Positions 15,413-23,052 of a stretch of 33,689 nt of DNA are shown here, piece after piece. Positions within the stretch are counted from its first letter, which is position 1, and each line of letters begins with the position of its first letter. The stretch spans positions 1 to 33,689 of IMG/VR virus record IMGVR_UViG_3300033153_002255; one strand, given 5' to 3'. Source of the stretch: a virus. The position numbers were made by a program, and so were the translations under genes. The notes beneath the pieces are model-generated. The model saw nothing but the letters and a program-made list of their open reading frames with translations, was not told where the DNA came from and made no database searches.

Positions 15413-16289
15413 AATCAATAAGGCATTAGACCTTAACAAACTACACCAAGAACACGCTAAGGGTAAGCTACTAAAGAAAGTAGCACAGTTCCCTATGTAT
15501 TGTCCTATTAAGTATGATGGTAACTATGTAGTTGTACTAGTCGATAGAGGACAAGCTACATTTCATACAAGTGGTGGACTAACATATAGACACCTAGACA
15601 ATGCAGGAGATATCTTCAAGGGTAAACCTGATAACGCATACTACGTAGAGCGTATACATGGAGAGGGTAAGCTAGGCGATAGAAACCGTTGTAACCTTAA
15701 AGGCTCTAAGACAGACCAAACGTCTCAAGGGCATAGCTATAAGGTGTTCGGTGTTACTAGCCTAGAAGACTACTATGATGGTAGAAGTCATGTTAGGTAT
15801 GATATAGTAATTGAGGTACTAGAGCAACTGTTTGAACCTAAAGACCTAGCAGGTCGTGGTAAGCTAGTGGTAGACCAACGTGAGCTCGATGCTTATTTAG
15901 ATACTGTAGTAGCTAGTGGTTTCGAGGGTATAATGGGTATAGACCCTAAGTGGAAGTGGAGTCACCACAAGACTAGTAGACGAGTAAACTTTCTAAAGTA
16001 TAAGAAGCGTCCTACAGTAGACCTACTATGTATTGATGTTATAGAGGGTGAGGGCAAGTACAAAGGTATGATTGGCTCACTTAGACTAAAGGATAGTACA
16101 GGTAGAGTAGTTGATGTTGGTAGTGGTATGTCAGATGATGATAGACGACAAGACCCAGACTACTTTAGAGGTGCTGTAGTTGAGATGTTCTATGAGCAGA
16201 TAGTTGATACCTATATACAACCTACATTCGGTAGTGAGTATGAGGGTGTTCTAGTTAGACACGATAAGAAACCAACGGAGATAGACTAA
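15402..16289 (+). CDS. ATP-dependent DNA ligase
   Basis: A 295-residue minimal ligase. Motif I is IKYDGN with the adenylated lysine at Lys37. A conserved acidic motif follows near VERIHGE (Glu83/Glu88), then motif IV FEGIMG (Glu175), and motif V FLKYKK (Lys199, Lys201). The C-terminal third fits the OB domain (GEGKYKGMIGSL). It is shorter than T7 ligase (359) but complete in key residues. It should seal nicks left after primer removal by the exonuclease at 12265, and may help repair damage from host nucleases. Confidence 0.93.
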   Translation: MATKINKALDLNKLHQEHAKGKLLKKVAQFPMYCPIKYDGNYVVVLVDRGQATFHTSGGLTYRHLDNAGDIFKGKPDNAYYVERIHGEGKLGDRNRCNLKGSKTDQTSQGHSYKVFGVTSLEDYYDGRSHVRYDIVIEVLEQLFEPKDLAGRGKLVVDQRELDAYLDTVVASGFEGIMGIDPKWKWSHHKTSRRVNFLKYKKRPTVDLLCIDVIEGEGKYKGMIGSLRLKDSTGRVVDVGSGMSDDDRRQDPDYFRGAVVEMFYEQIVDTYIQPTFGSEYEGVLVRHDKKPTEID

Positions 16290-16696
16290 TGTTTGGAGAT
16301 AAAACTATACTAGTAAAGGGTGGCTCACATAATCACACACATAACCACAAGACTACAGAACAGAAAGCACCTACTGATGAGTCTATGAGATTACTAGACG
16401 AGTTCAAAAAGGAAGCCTTAGATAGTGTAGTAGAGAGAGGTATGCTCAAGTGTGAAAACACTAAGACTGAGATAGCCTATATGTTGGTACATGAAGACTT
16501 CTTTGACCTAACTGCTAAGTATAGGTTTATAATGAACGGCAAAGAGTTCAACGGAGAGTTCAAGGTAACTGATAGTGATATAGGTACTATAGAATTTGCT
16601 GAGCTATTAGCAGAAAAGGTACTAAAGCACATGGTACTAAAGCTCTCATTTGGGCTTATTAAGACACAAAAATTCAGTAAGGTAGGATTAAAATAA
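16289..16696 (+). CDS. Protein with His-rich N-terminus, unknown function
   Basis: A 135-residue protein. Residues 13-20 hold SHNHTHNH, a likely metal-binding stretch; the rest is mixed alpha/beta with no recognised fold. It starts and ends at TAATG junctions between the ligase and the next gene. Confidence 0.65.
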   Translation: MFGDKTILVKGGSHNHTHNHKTTEQKAPTDESMRLLDEFKKEALDSVVERGMLKCENTKTEIAYMLVHEDFFDLTAKYRFIMNGKEFNGEFKVTDSDIGTIEFAELLAEKVLKHMVLKLSFGLIKTQKFSKVGLK

Positions 16697-17094
16697 TGAA
16701 ATATATAACAGACCAAGGTGTGCTAATGGACTTGTTCATACACTCTGTAGTAAAGAGAAGTCCCGAACTAGCTCACAAGTCTTTCATTAAGAAGATACAG
16801 AATAAACTAGACAGATACCATAAGCGTAGAGTAGCTATGTGTCAAGTATCGGAGCTTAGAGTTAAAAAGGCTGTTACTAAGGCAGAAGAGGAGTTGAGAG
16901 ACTTACCTAGTGAGATTAGTATAGGTGCAATCATATGGCTTATACATAATCGTAATAGAGAACTCTTGAAACCTTACAATTTTGACCCTAAGAGCTTTGA
17001 GGATATGAATAAATACTTCCATGCACAAGGAGTTATCATGGCTACAGCTAAGGTACTCAATAGAATAGAGGAGCATATGAAAGATGACGATTAA
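16696..17094 (+). CDS. Basic helical protein, unknown function
   Basis: A 132-residue protein, mainly helical, with a basic segment (KKIQNKLDRYHKRRVAM) in the first half and an acidic C-terminus. No recognised family. Coupled by TAATG to the previous gene; the end overlaps a 58-residue ORF by 11 bases. Confidence 0.65.
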   Translation: MKYITDQGVLMDLFIHSVVKRSPELAHKSFIKKIQNKLDRYHKRRVAMCQVSELRVKKAVTKAEEELRDLPSEISIGAIIWLIHNRNRELLKPYNFDPKSFEDMNKYFHAQGVIMATAKVLNRIEEHMKDDD

Positions 17095-17260
17095 AATAGA
17101 CAGCCGAGCTGAATACGAAATGTATATAAAAAAGCTCGTAAACAAAAACCTAAAACTAAAGAACGCTAGTGGAGCTACAGTAGTAGCCCTAGCTATGCAG
17201 TGTTTTGATGATGGTGTAGTGTTCGGTCAAGGTAGATTAGAGGTACAAGTAGTTGCTTAG
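17084..17260 (+). CDS. 58-residue protein, unknown function
   Basis: A small ORF, MTIKIDSRAEYEMYIKKLVN onward, ending VQVVA. It overlaps the previous gene by 11 bases and covers a stretch that would otherwise be empty. Its start lies inside the previous coding end, so a ribosome site cannot be judged independently. The beta-rich end VVFGQGRLEVQVVA looks like a real folded protein. No function known. Confidence 0.5.
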   Translation: MTIKIDSRAEYEMYIKKLVNKNLKLKNASGATVVALAMQCFDDGVVFGQGRLEVQVVA

Positions 17261-17315
17261 CTATAGTATATTCAAGGCTAGAGTAAGGGAACGATTTACC
17301 TTAGCTCACACACAC

Positions 17316-17429
17316 ATGACTAAAGCAGAGTACTTAGGTGCTATGGTTAATAAAGCCTTTCATGGGTGGCGTAATTATTACAACTTATATAGAGCAAATA
17401 AAGTAAGTACAAAGGAGTGGGAATGTTAG
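17316..17429 (+). CDS. 37-residue protein, unknown function
   Basis: A short ORF, MTKAEYLGAMVNKAFHGWRN onward, ending KEWEC. It overlaps the VRR-NUC gene start by seven bases. No strong ribosome site is seen upstream. Amphipathic helix with aromatic residues; could be a small regulator or a remnant. Confidence 0.4.
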   Translation: MTKAEYLGAMVNKAFHGWRNYYNLYRANKVSTKEWEC

Positions 17430-17809
17430 AGAGTGGGTATCAGTCCAAGATAATAAAGGACATAATCTACATTGGCGGTACAGCTATAACAGGTAAGTTC
17501 AAGACAGGAGAGGCTGATATACAAGCAGGGTATCCCTTTAGTATAATGGCTAAACAAGGTATGTCATTTAGACCTAAAACTGTATTGGTTAAACTAGCTG
17601 TAGAGGTTAAGACACCTAAAGCATATGAGTACCTTATGAAAGGTGTTAAAGAGGTAGATGGTTTATATGTAATACATGACGACACTAAGCTAAAGGAGCA
17701 TGAACACCTACAGATAGCCAAGCTGAATAATGTACGCAAGAGAGGTGGGTTTGCTTTAGTAGCCCACTCATTCCAACAAGTAAAGGAGTATATGGATGGC
17801 AAAGTATAG
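17423..17809 (+). CDS. VRR-NUC nuclease
   Basis: A 128-residue protein from ATG 17423, preferred over GTG 17417 because AAAGGAG ends at the right distance. It shows the VRR-NUC core: GEADI (Asp32), VEVKTP (Glu61, Lys63) and a helix with Gln, HLQIAKLN, followed by GGFALVAHS. This PD-(D/E)XK family includes phage enzymes that cut branched DNA, so a Holliday-junction or flap role in processing replication products is likely, not proven. It follows the SNF2-like helicase and ligase genes. Confidence 0.88.
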   Translation: MLESGYQSKIIKDIIYIGGTAITGKFKTGEADIQAGYPFSIMAKQGMSFRPKTVLVKLAVEVKTPKAYEYLMKGVKEVDGLYVIHDDTKLKEHEHLQIAKLNNVRKRGGFALVAHSFQQVKEYMDGKV

Positions 17810-18017
17810 TACAGAAGAGCTATTAGGAGTACCACCTCAAGTATTCTCAGCTATGGGTCAGTCAATGACTCATGTAGAGTATATGAAAGTTGCGATTGCA
17901 CTATTGCATTTGCGTAAAACGGAGACAATAGACGACCACTCTACAGAGCTATGGAAGTATAGACAGAAATCAGTGGAGTTTTATGAAGAACGATTAAAGG
18001 AGTTCAAAAGTGTATAA
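17796..18017 (+). CDS. Small helical protein, unknown function
   Basis: A 73-residue helical protein, no recognised family. Overlaps the nuclease end by 14 bases; AAAGGAG lies upstream of its ATG. It ends just inside the following MazG-like gene. Confidence 0.65.
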   Translation: MAKYSTEELLGVPPQVFSAMGQSMTHVEYMKVAIALLHLRKTETIDDHSTELWKYRQKSVEFYEERLKEFKSV

Positions 18018-18456
18018 AGACGTAATGACGTTTAATAAGAGACGTAATCAGTTAGTGTTGAATATGAAGCTAGAGTTAGACATGATACGTGAGGAGATTA
18101 AAGAGTTTTGGGATGCTGAGACAGTAGCTCAACGATTAGATGCTTTAGTTGACACAGAGTATGTATGGTTAGGTACACAAATGAAAGCTAGTTACAACAC
18201 TTTCCACCTACCTGATGAACTAGTTAGTAGTATGAGACAAACACTAGGTTTAATGGGTGACGTATTAGCTGAAGAGCTAGGTATGCACATGGCTGAATGT
18301 TATCACTTAGCACGTAAGATAGTGTGTGAGATTAATGAAATGAAAGGTACAGCTAAAACAGAAGAGGGTAAAGTCAAGAAGCGTAAGAAGCTACGTGATG
18401 CTACTAAAGAGATAGCACTGATGATAGAGTCAGTTACAAAACCAAAGGAATACTAG
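18010..18456 (+). CDS. MazG/PRA-PH-like NTP pyrophosphohydrolase
   Basis: A 148-residue all-alpha protein. The pattern MIREEIKEFWDAE (Glu28, Glu29, Glu32) and RLDALVDTEYVWLG (Asp44, Asp48) is the Mg-binding EExxE and D signature of the MazG/PRA-PH superfamily. These enzymes hydrolyse NTPs or dNTPs and, in phages, may tune the nucleotide pool or alarmone levels. Start is GTG 18010, supported by AAAGGAG seven bases upstream; the first in-frame ATG (18025) has poor spacing. Confidence 0.75.
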   Translation: MYKDVMTFNKRRNQLVLNMKLELDMIREEIKEFWDAETVAQRLDALVDTEYVWLGTQMKASYNTFHLPDELVSSMRQTLGLMGDVLAEELGMHMAECYHLARKIVCEINEMKGTAKTEEGKVKKRKKLRDATKEIALMIESVTKPKEY

Positions 18457-18750
18457 ATGGCTAATGAAGCAGAGATAGAAAAAGAGATACAAAAGAAAGG
18501 TTTAAATGCACCTAGACTAACACCCGATTTAATAGATAGTAAGATAGAGTACTGCGAGTTCTTTCGTGTAACTAACACTACTGTAACTATATGTGCTATG
18601 ATATTAAAGAATGGTTATACGGTAGTAGGTAAGTCAGCCGCAGTCTCTATGGAGAACTTTGACAGTGAACTAGGAGAGAAGATAGCTCGTGATGATGCTA
18701 GAGAGCAGATTTGGGCTTTAGAGGGTTATTTACTAAAGGAGAGATTATAA
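18457..18750 (+). CDS. N4 gp49 / Sf6 gp66 family protein
   Basis: A 97-residue protein matching the Phage_gp49_66 family pattern: LNAPRLTPDLIDSKI, a conserved FFRVTNTTVTICAMILKNGY, VVGKSAAVSMENFDSELGEK and the IWALEGYLL end. The family is widespread in podoviruses but its function is unknown. It begins right after the MazG-like stop and overlaps the next gene by one base (TAATG). Confidence 0.85.
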   Translation: MANEAEIEKEIQKKGLNAPRLTPDLIDSKIEYCEFFRVTNTTVTICAMILKNGYTVVGKSAAVSMENFDSELGEKIARDDAREQIWALEGYLLKERL

Positions 18751-18986
18751 TGTCTATAGAAATGGAAGACTGTTTAATGAAAGCAGTAGTTGAATGTATT
18801 GATGGAGAGTATGTACTTAAAGTTACAGTGCCACAGAGGTCTATAAATGAGTGGACTTTAGGTAAGGACGAGGCTATAGCCAAAGGTAAAGCTAGTAGTA
18901 TTCTATCTAGCTACACTAATGGACTAGAGTTCGTCCAAGAGGAAGTACGTAAAGTATTCGCAGAGAAAGAGGAGAAGGCTAATTAA
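18750..18986 (+). CDS. Last left-arm protein, unknown function
   Basis: A 78-residue protein from the TAATG start at 18750. An in-frame GTG/TTG-type start further upstream would lie inside the previous gene and is not needed. Beta strands in the first part, helix at the end; no recognised family. Its stop lies inside the bidirectional terminator. Confidence 0.65.
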   Translation: MSIEMEDCLMKAVVECIDGEYVLKVTVPQRSINEWTLGKDEAIAKGKASSILSSYTNGLEFVQEEVRKVFAEKEEKAN

Positions 18987-18995
18987 GCCTTTCTC
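18972..18995. terminator. Bidirectional terminator between convergent arms
   Basis: GAGAAGGCT (18972-18980) pairs with AGCCTTTCTC (18986-18995), one bulged base, around the loop AATTA. Both stop codons of the convergent genes fall inside it (the + gene ends at 18986, the - gene at 18983). A classic T-run is weak, but the position makes terminator activity in both directions the natural reading. Confidence 0.65.
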
Positions 18996-19522
18996 TCTAT
19001 CCACACATTACCATGTGCACAATCTAGTGTACCATTGGTATCTTCTTTTCTAATATCTAACTGAAATGTAAACAATCCATCAGCCGCCATAGTGAACGGG
19101 AAGATATAGTCAAATGTATCTCTATCTGTAACATCCGCATTTTCCTTACTGAACTCTTCAGGTGCACCACCATTAAGAATGAACTGATGGAATACAGACT
19201 TATTAGCAGTATCAAAGCTATATGTATCAGACATACCAACAATGTATTCTCCTGCTAAGATATTAACAGCTAAATTACCTATAGTAGTATAAACATTAGA
19301 TATATCTAATGTATCAACTGTACTATTAAACTCATAGAAACTAAGAGCCTCTAGGTGGTCTAACCTATTATTAACAACTATTGCATCAGTCTCTAATGCA
19401 TCAATAGCTAGTCTATTAGCCTCTACACCCTCTGCATTAATAACTATAGCTTCTGTATTATCATTAATCTGTTGTATAATCTGCTGACCACTAGAGCCAC
19501 CCTCTCCACATATTAATTCCAT
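18983..19522 (-). CDS. Coiled-coil and beta-domain virion protein, unknown
   Basis: A 179-residue protein, last of the late operon. The N-terminal 60 residues are a heptad-like helix (QQINDNTEAIVINAEGVEAN onward), then a beta-rich domain with FHQFILNGG, TFDYIFPFTMAADGLFTFQL and an end that is typical of small receptor-binding or decoration folds. Possibly a short trimeric tail or capsid protein. It starts at TAATG on the spanin-like gene. Confidence 0.55.
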   Translation of the reverse strand: MELICGEGGSSGQQIIQQINDNTEAIVINAEGVEANRLAIDALETDAIVVNNRLDHLEALSFYEFNSTVDTLDISNVYTTIGNLAVNILAGEYIVGMSDTYSFDTANKSVFHQFILNGGAPEEFSKENADVTDRDTFDYIFPFTMAADGLFTFQLDIRKEDTNGTLDCAHGNVWIERKA

Positions 19523-19662
19523 TACTTCTCCTTTACTGTTTTATAGCCTAAGCTATAGTCTCTAACAACCTTTGAGCTATCATCAAAGGTTAATACTCTG
19601 ATGCTACACCCTTGTAGCACCACAACTACGGTTAAGACCGCCATATACAACCACTTCATCAT
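19522..19662 (-). CDS. Small lipoprotein, outer-spanin-like
   Basis: A 46-residue protein with a lipoprotein signal: two Met/Lys residues, a hydrophobic run (LYMAVLTVVVV), then lipobox LQGC with Cys19 and a 27-residue mature tail. This matches the size and export signal of an outer-membrane spanin subunit (Rz1-like) that helps disrupt the outer membrane. No Pro-rich tail and no paired inner spanin are visible, so the role is a guess from the lipobox. The start overlaps the previous stop (ATGATGA), and its own stop overlaps the next gene (TAATG). Confidence 0.6.
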   Translation of the reverse strand: MMKWLYMAVLTVVVVLQGCSIRVLTFDDSSKVVRDYSLGYKTVKEK

Positions 19663-19910
19663 GCACCTACATTGAACTTTTCAGTACAGTGTAGTGTTAG
19701 TGAACCAGGAGGTAGTGCATATACCTTATACTTACTAACATGAAACACAACGGGAGTAGCTACACTCTCATGTACTAATGTAGCTATACAATCCTTGTTA
19801 CTCTCGAATAATAAATCAGTCTCTCTAATAGTATATGTACTATTCTTATCTTGACCAAAACCTATGCTAACTTGTATAGCTTGTATTACGTTACCTCTTG
19901 ACTTAACCAT
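19659..19910 (-). CDS. Small beta-rich protein, unknown function
   Basis: An 83-residue protein with no transmembrane segment or domain I recognise; predicted mostly beta strands. Start at an ATG just beyond AAAAGGAAC. It lies between the giant 1046-residue protein and the lipoprotein, in a late operon, so a minor virion or lysis role is possible. Confidence 0.6.
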   Translation of the reverse strand: MVKSRGNVIQAIQVSIGFGQDKNSTYTIRETDLLFESNKDCIATLVHESVATPVVFHVSKYKVYALPPGSLTLHCTEKFNVGA

Positions 19911-19911
19911 T

Positions 19912-22900
19912 TTATGTTCCTTTTAATGTAATAGGTATATCTCCACCCTTAGAACTGTAGTAAGACTCTATAGTTTTCATATCTAGTTTATGCTCTTTAG
20001 CATAATGATGAAATACTTTAGTAGGGTTCTTACGCATCCATCTAGTGTATCTACCTGACTCTTTAGGACTAAAGGCACTTCTACCTATAGAACGTTCATA
20101 TATTTCTGAGGCTTCCGAAAAGGTTGCACCTTTAGATAATGCTTTATCTAGTAAATCTTTAGCTTTAGTTTGAGCCTTATTACTAGGTATTAACCCTTTT
20201 ACTTTTAACTGCTCTAAGGCTTCCTCTACTGTAACACCAAATGCTTCTGCCTCCTCTTCAGCTTGTTTATACAACTGCTCTTCTGCGTGCATAGACTCTC
20301 TTTCAGCTATAACAGACTTAGACTCTTTCTGTATAGGCTCTTGTGACTTAGCAAAGTTATGCCCTTGTAAAGCATCTGTTAGCTCATCTTCACTAGTAAT
20401 AGTATTCTTTAGTCTCTCAGCCTCAGCTTGTTTAGGTGTATCGCCTTTCTTACTACTTGCATCAGCTTGACCTTTAGCTGTAGCTTTCTTAGCCTCTGCT
20501 GTCTTTCTATTAGCCGCTTTAGCTGTCTCAGATTGCTTATAAGGTACTATAGATGGGTCAGGTTCAGCTGTAACTATACCACCCTCTTTATAAGATGCTT
20601 TAGGTTTAGTGTCTATCATACTATCTAGTTCATCTAATTGCTCGACTTGCTTGTTGTATATACCTACTTCATCCTCATCTAAGTCTAGACCCTTTAACTC
20701 GGGAAACTCTTCTTTAGCTCTATCAGATAGACCATCAGTGAATTTCTCCTCCACTACATCCATGCCTTGTTCACCTGCTTTCTTAGCTTTAAGACTACCC
20801 TCTATTTTACTAGATACCTGTTTAATCTCTTCCGTAATCACCTCTACGTCCTCTTTCTTGCCAGTCTTCTTAGCCTTATCAGCTAACTTACGGAGCTTAA
20901 CTATGTAGTCACTAGCTGACTTCTCAAACTTATCTCTAACTCTCTGAACTACTTTCTTGTCTTTGATTAGCTGGGCTTTCTCTTTACCTTGAGCTTTCTG
21001 TATATCATTCTCTATCTTAGTTATCTCTTTATCAGCTTGTTTAGCTTGTTTCTCTGCATCAGCTACAGCTTTCTTCTCTACGTTGAGGTCATACTTATTA
21101 GCTGAATAGTTTATCTTAGCTATCTTCTCGTTATGTAACTCAGCTACTTTCTTCTGTTTAGCTAATGCCTCTGTAGTTCCTATACTCTCAGACTCAGCCA
21201 TCTTAGAAGTGGCTGTTGCATCGTCAGCTCTAGCTATTAGTGTATCTCCCTCTTCTTTAGCGGTTATAGCTCTCTCTTGTTGGTCTAGAATACCCTCAGC
21301 CATTTCAGAGTCAGCTTTCTCCACTAGAGCATTATCAGCGGCTATCTGTTCTTTCTCCGTAAGAGGTTCCTCTTTAGCTTTAGGGTATCCTGCATCAGTT
21401 GAACCGCCCGTTGGTGTTCTACTTGTGTCACCCGTAGGTGCGGCTTGTCCACCTAACTCAGCACTTGCTCTAGAGCTTTTTAATAACTCTTTAGCTATCT
21501 TAGCTATATCGCCTTTACCTTGTGACATACTAGTCAATAACTTAACAGGGTCTGTACTTCTCTTAACTGCATCTTGTATTAGTTTAACTGCCGCAGTATT
21601 CTTTCTTACTTCAGGAGCTAATACATCAAGTATCTTATGGAACGCCTTACCAACTATGTTAGCTTGTATAGCATCTTCAAAGTTGGTACGATACATACCA
21701 CCCATAGTAGTAGCAGTTCTAAGTTGTGAACCCGAATAAGCGGAGTCAGCTACTTGAGACTCTACACTAGAGTGTCTGTTTTTCATACCATCTACTAGAG
21801 CTATATCCTTAGAGGATAACTCTATCTTACCATTTCTAACTAGGCTTTGTACCTTTTTACTTAGTGAGTTCCAATTAACAACTTTATAGTTACCCAAGTT
21901 AGTCTTGATTTCATTCTCTATTAAACCTTTCAGTTCATTGCTTTCTACAGCTTCCACCATAGCCTCTACTCTTTGAGTAGCTGTGTTTAGATATGCTTTA
22001 CCTGCCTCGGGGTCAGTTCTCATAGCTGTCTTTAGGAAGTTTACACCCTCAGGTCCCCCTTGTTCAGCTAACTCTAAAGCTCTCTGACTAATGGCTTTGT
22101 ACCCTTTCTCTGGGTCAACTGTGTATAAGTCATATAGCTCTTTAGCTTCTTTTTTATTTAGGTATAGTTTCTCAGTTAAATACTCGAGAGACCTACCTTT
22201 ACTACCTTTCAATAGGTGTTTACCTATATTTACTACAGTACCACCTACTACACCAAAGACAGCATCTTCTACTGCAGCTTTCTTAAACTTATGGTAGATT
22301 TCTAACTCTTCTAGTTTTAATTGTGAACTATAAGAGTTAAATACTTGGTCTACTACAGCACCCGTACCCGAACCTAGAGCACCACCTAAGATAGCACCAC
22401 CACCTGCCGTTATAGCTCTACCCAAAGGAGGGAGAGGGGCTCTAGCTCCTAGAGAGGCTCCTCTAAGAGCACCACCAGTACCCATAACTAGTTCTGATTT
22501 AGCATTGAATATACTACGAAGAGCACTAGCTGTATAAGGTATAGGTTTACCATTAGGTGCTTTAAAGAACCTTTGTACATTACCCTCTGCATCAGTCTGT
22601 GTAATAACTTCAATACCATACTGAGCTAGAGTCTCTGTCATATCCTTTCGCATATTATCTAGAGTTTTAGAGTCTGACTCTTCCCACATAACACTAGTAT
22701 TATGTAACTCCTCTATTCTCTGCATAACAATCTTAGGGTTCTTAGCTGGGTCTGTATAAGACTCAATTTCATCTTTAATAGCACCACCAGCCTCTAAGAT
22801 TATACTAGGTGAATGAGGTACACTGTCTTTTATAAAATTCCCTACAGCTTTAGCTTTATCTACTATCTTATCGTATGTAGTAGGTTCTCTAGGAGTCTCT

Positions 22901-23052
22901 TCTACTTCTTCAACTACGGCAGGAGTCTCCTCCCATTCAATGTTTTCATCTGTTACCTCTACCTCTTGGTAAGGAGTAGCCTCTACAGCAGAGGAAGCAG
23001 TACCGTCTGCCCACTCTATTTCATCATCAGCTGTATTTACTTCTTCATACAT
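19912..23052 (-). CDS. Giant internal virion/ejection protein, putative
   Basis: A 1046-residue protein. The N-terminus has two copies of an IEW motif (EIEW near 12, NIEW near 38) in an acidic stretch. Around 200-235 is a Gly/Ala-rich hydrophobic segment (AITAGGGAILGGALGSGTGA), like membrane-inserting parts of ejection proteins. The middle and C-terminal half is extended coiled coil with many Lys, Glu and Ala. Size, composition and place after the portal fit podovirus DNA-ejection proteins (functional analogues of T7 gp15/gp16 or P22 gp16/gp20). No lytic transglycosylase motif is apparent. Confidence 0.6.
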   Translation of the reverse strand: MYEEVNTADDEIEWADGTASSAVEATPYQEVEVTDENIEWEETPAVVEEVEETPREPTTYDKIVDKAKAVGNFIKDSVPHSPSIILEAGGAIKDEIESYTDPAKNPKIVMQRIEELHNTSVMWEESDSKTLDNMRKDMTETLAQYGIEVITQTDAEGNVQRFFKAPNGKPIPYTASALRSIFNAKSELVMGTGGALRGASLGARAPLPPLGRAITAGGGAILGGALGSGTGAVVDQVFNSYSSQLKLEELEIYHKFKKAAVEDAVFGVVGGTVVNIGKHLLKGSKGRSLEYLTEKLYLNKKEAKELYDLYTVDPEKGYKAISQRALELAEQGGPEGVNFLKTAMRTDPEAGKAYLNTATQRVEAMVEAVESNELKGLIENEIKTNLGNYKVVNWNSLSKKVQSLVRNGKIELSSKDIALVDGMKNRHSSVESQVADSAYSGSQLRTATTMGGMYRTNFEDAIQANIVGKAFHKILDVLAPEVRKNTAAVKLIQDAVKRSTDPVKLLTSMSQGKGDIAKIAKELLKSSRASAELGGQAAPTGDTSRTPTGGSTDAGYPKAKEEPLTEKEQIAADNALVEKADSEMAEGILDQQERAITAKEEGDTLIARADDATATSKMAESESIGTTEALAKQKKVAELHNEKIAKINYSANKYDLNVEKKAVADAEKQAKQADKEITKIENDIQKAQGKEKAQLIKDKKVVQRVRDKFEKSASDYIVKLRKLADKAKKTGKKEDVEVITEEIKQVSSKIEGSLKAKKAGEQGMDVVEEKFTDGLSDRAKEEFPELKGLDLDEDEVGIYNKQVEQLDELDSMIDTKPKASYKEGGIVTAEPDPSIVPYKQSETAKAANRKTAEAKKATAKGQADASSKKGDTPKQAEAERLKNTITSEDELTDALQGHNFAKSQEPIQKESKSVIAERESMHAEEQLYKQAEEEAEAFGVTVEEALEQLKVKGLIPSNKAQTKAKDLLDKALSKGATFSEASEIYERSIGRSAFSPKESGRYTRWMRKNPTKVFHHYAKEHKLDMKTIESYYSSKGGDIPITLKGT

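Noticed and set aside
21209-21739. Long + strand frames opposite the late genes
   Set aside because: They are antisense to well supported - genes with strong coupling, and encode Ser/Leu-rich sequences typical of shadow frames.
19912-23052. Lytic transglycosylase or lysozyme domain in the 1046-residue protein
   Set aside because: No catalytic Glu-Ser motif or Gly-rich active-site pattern could be recognised.
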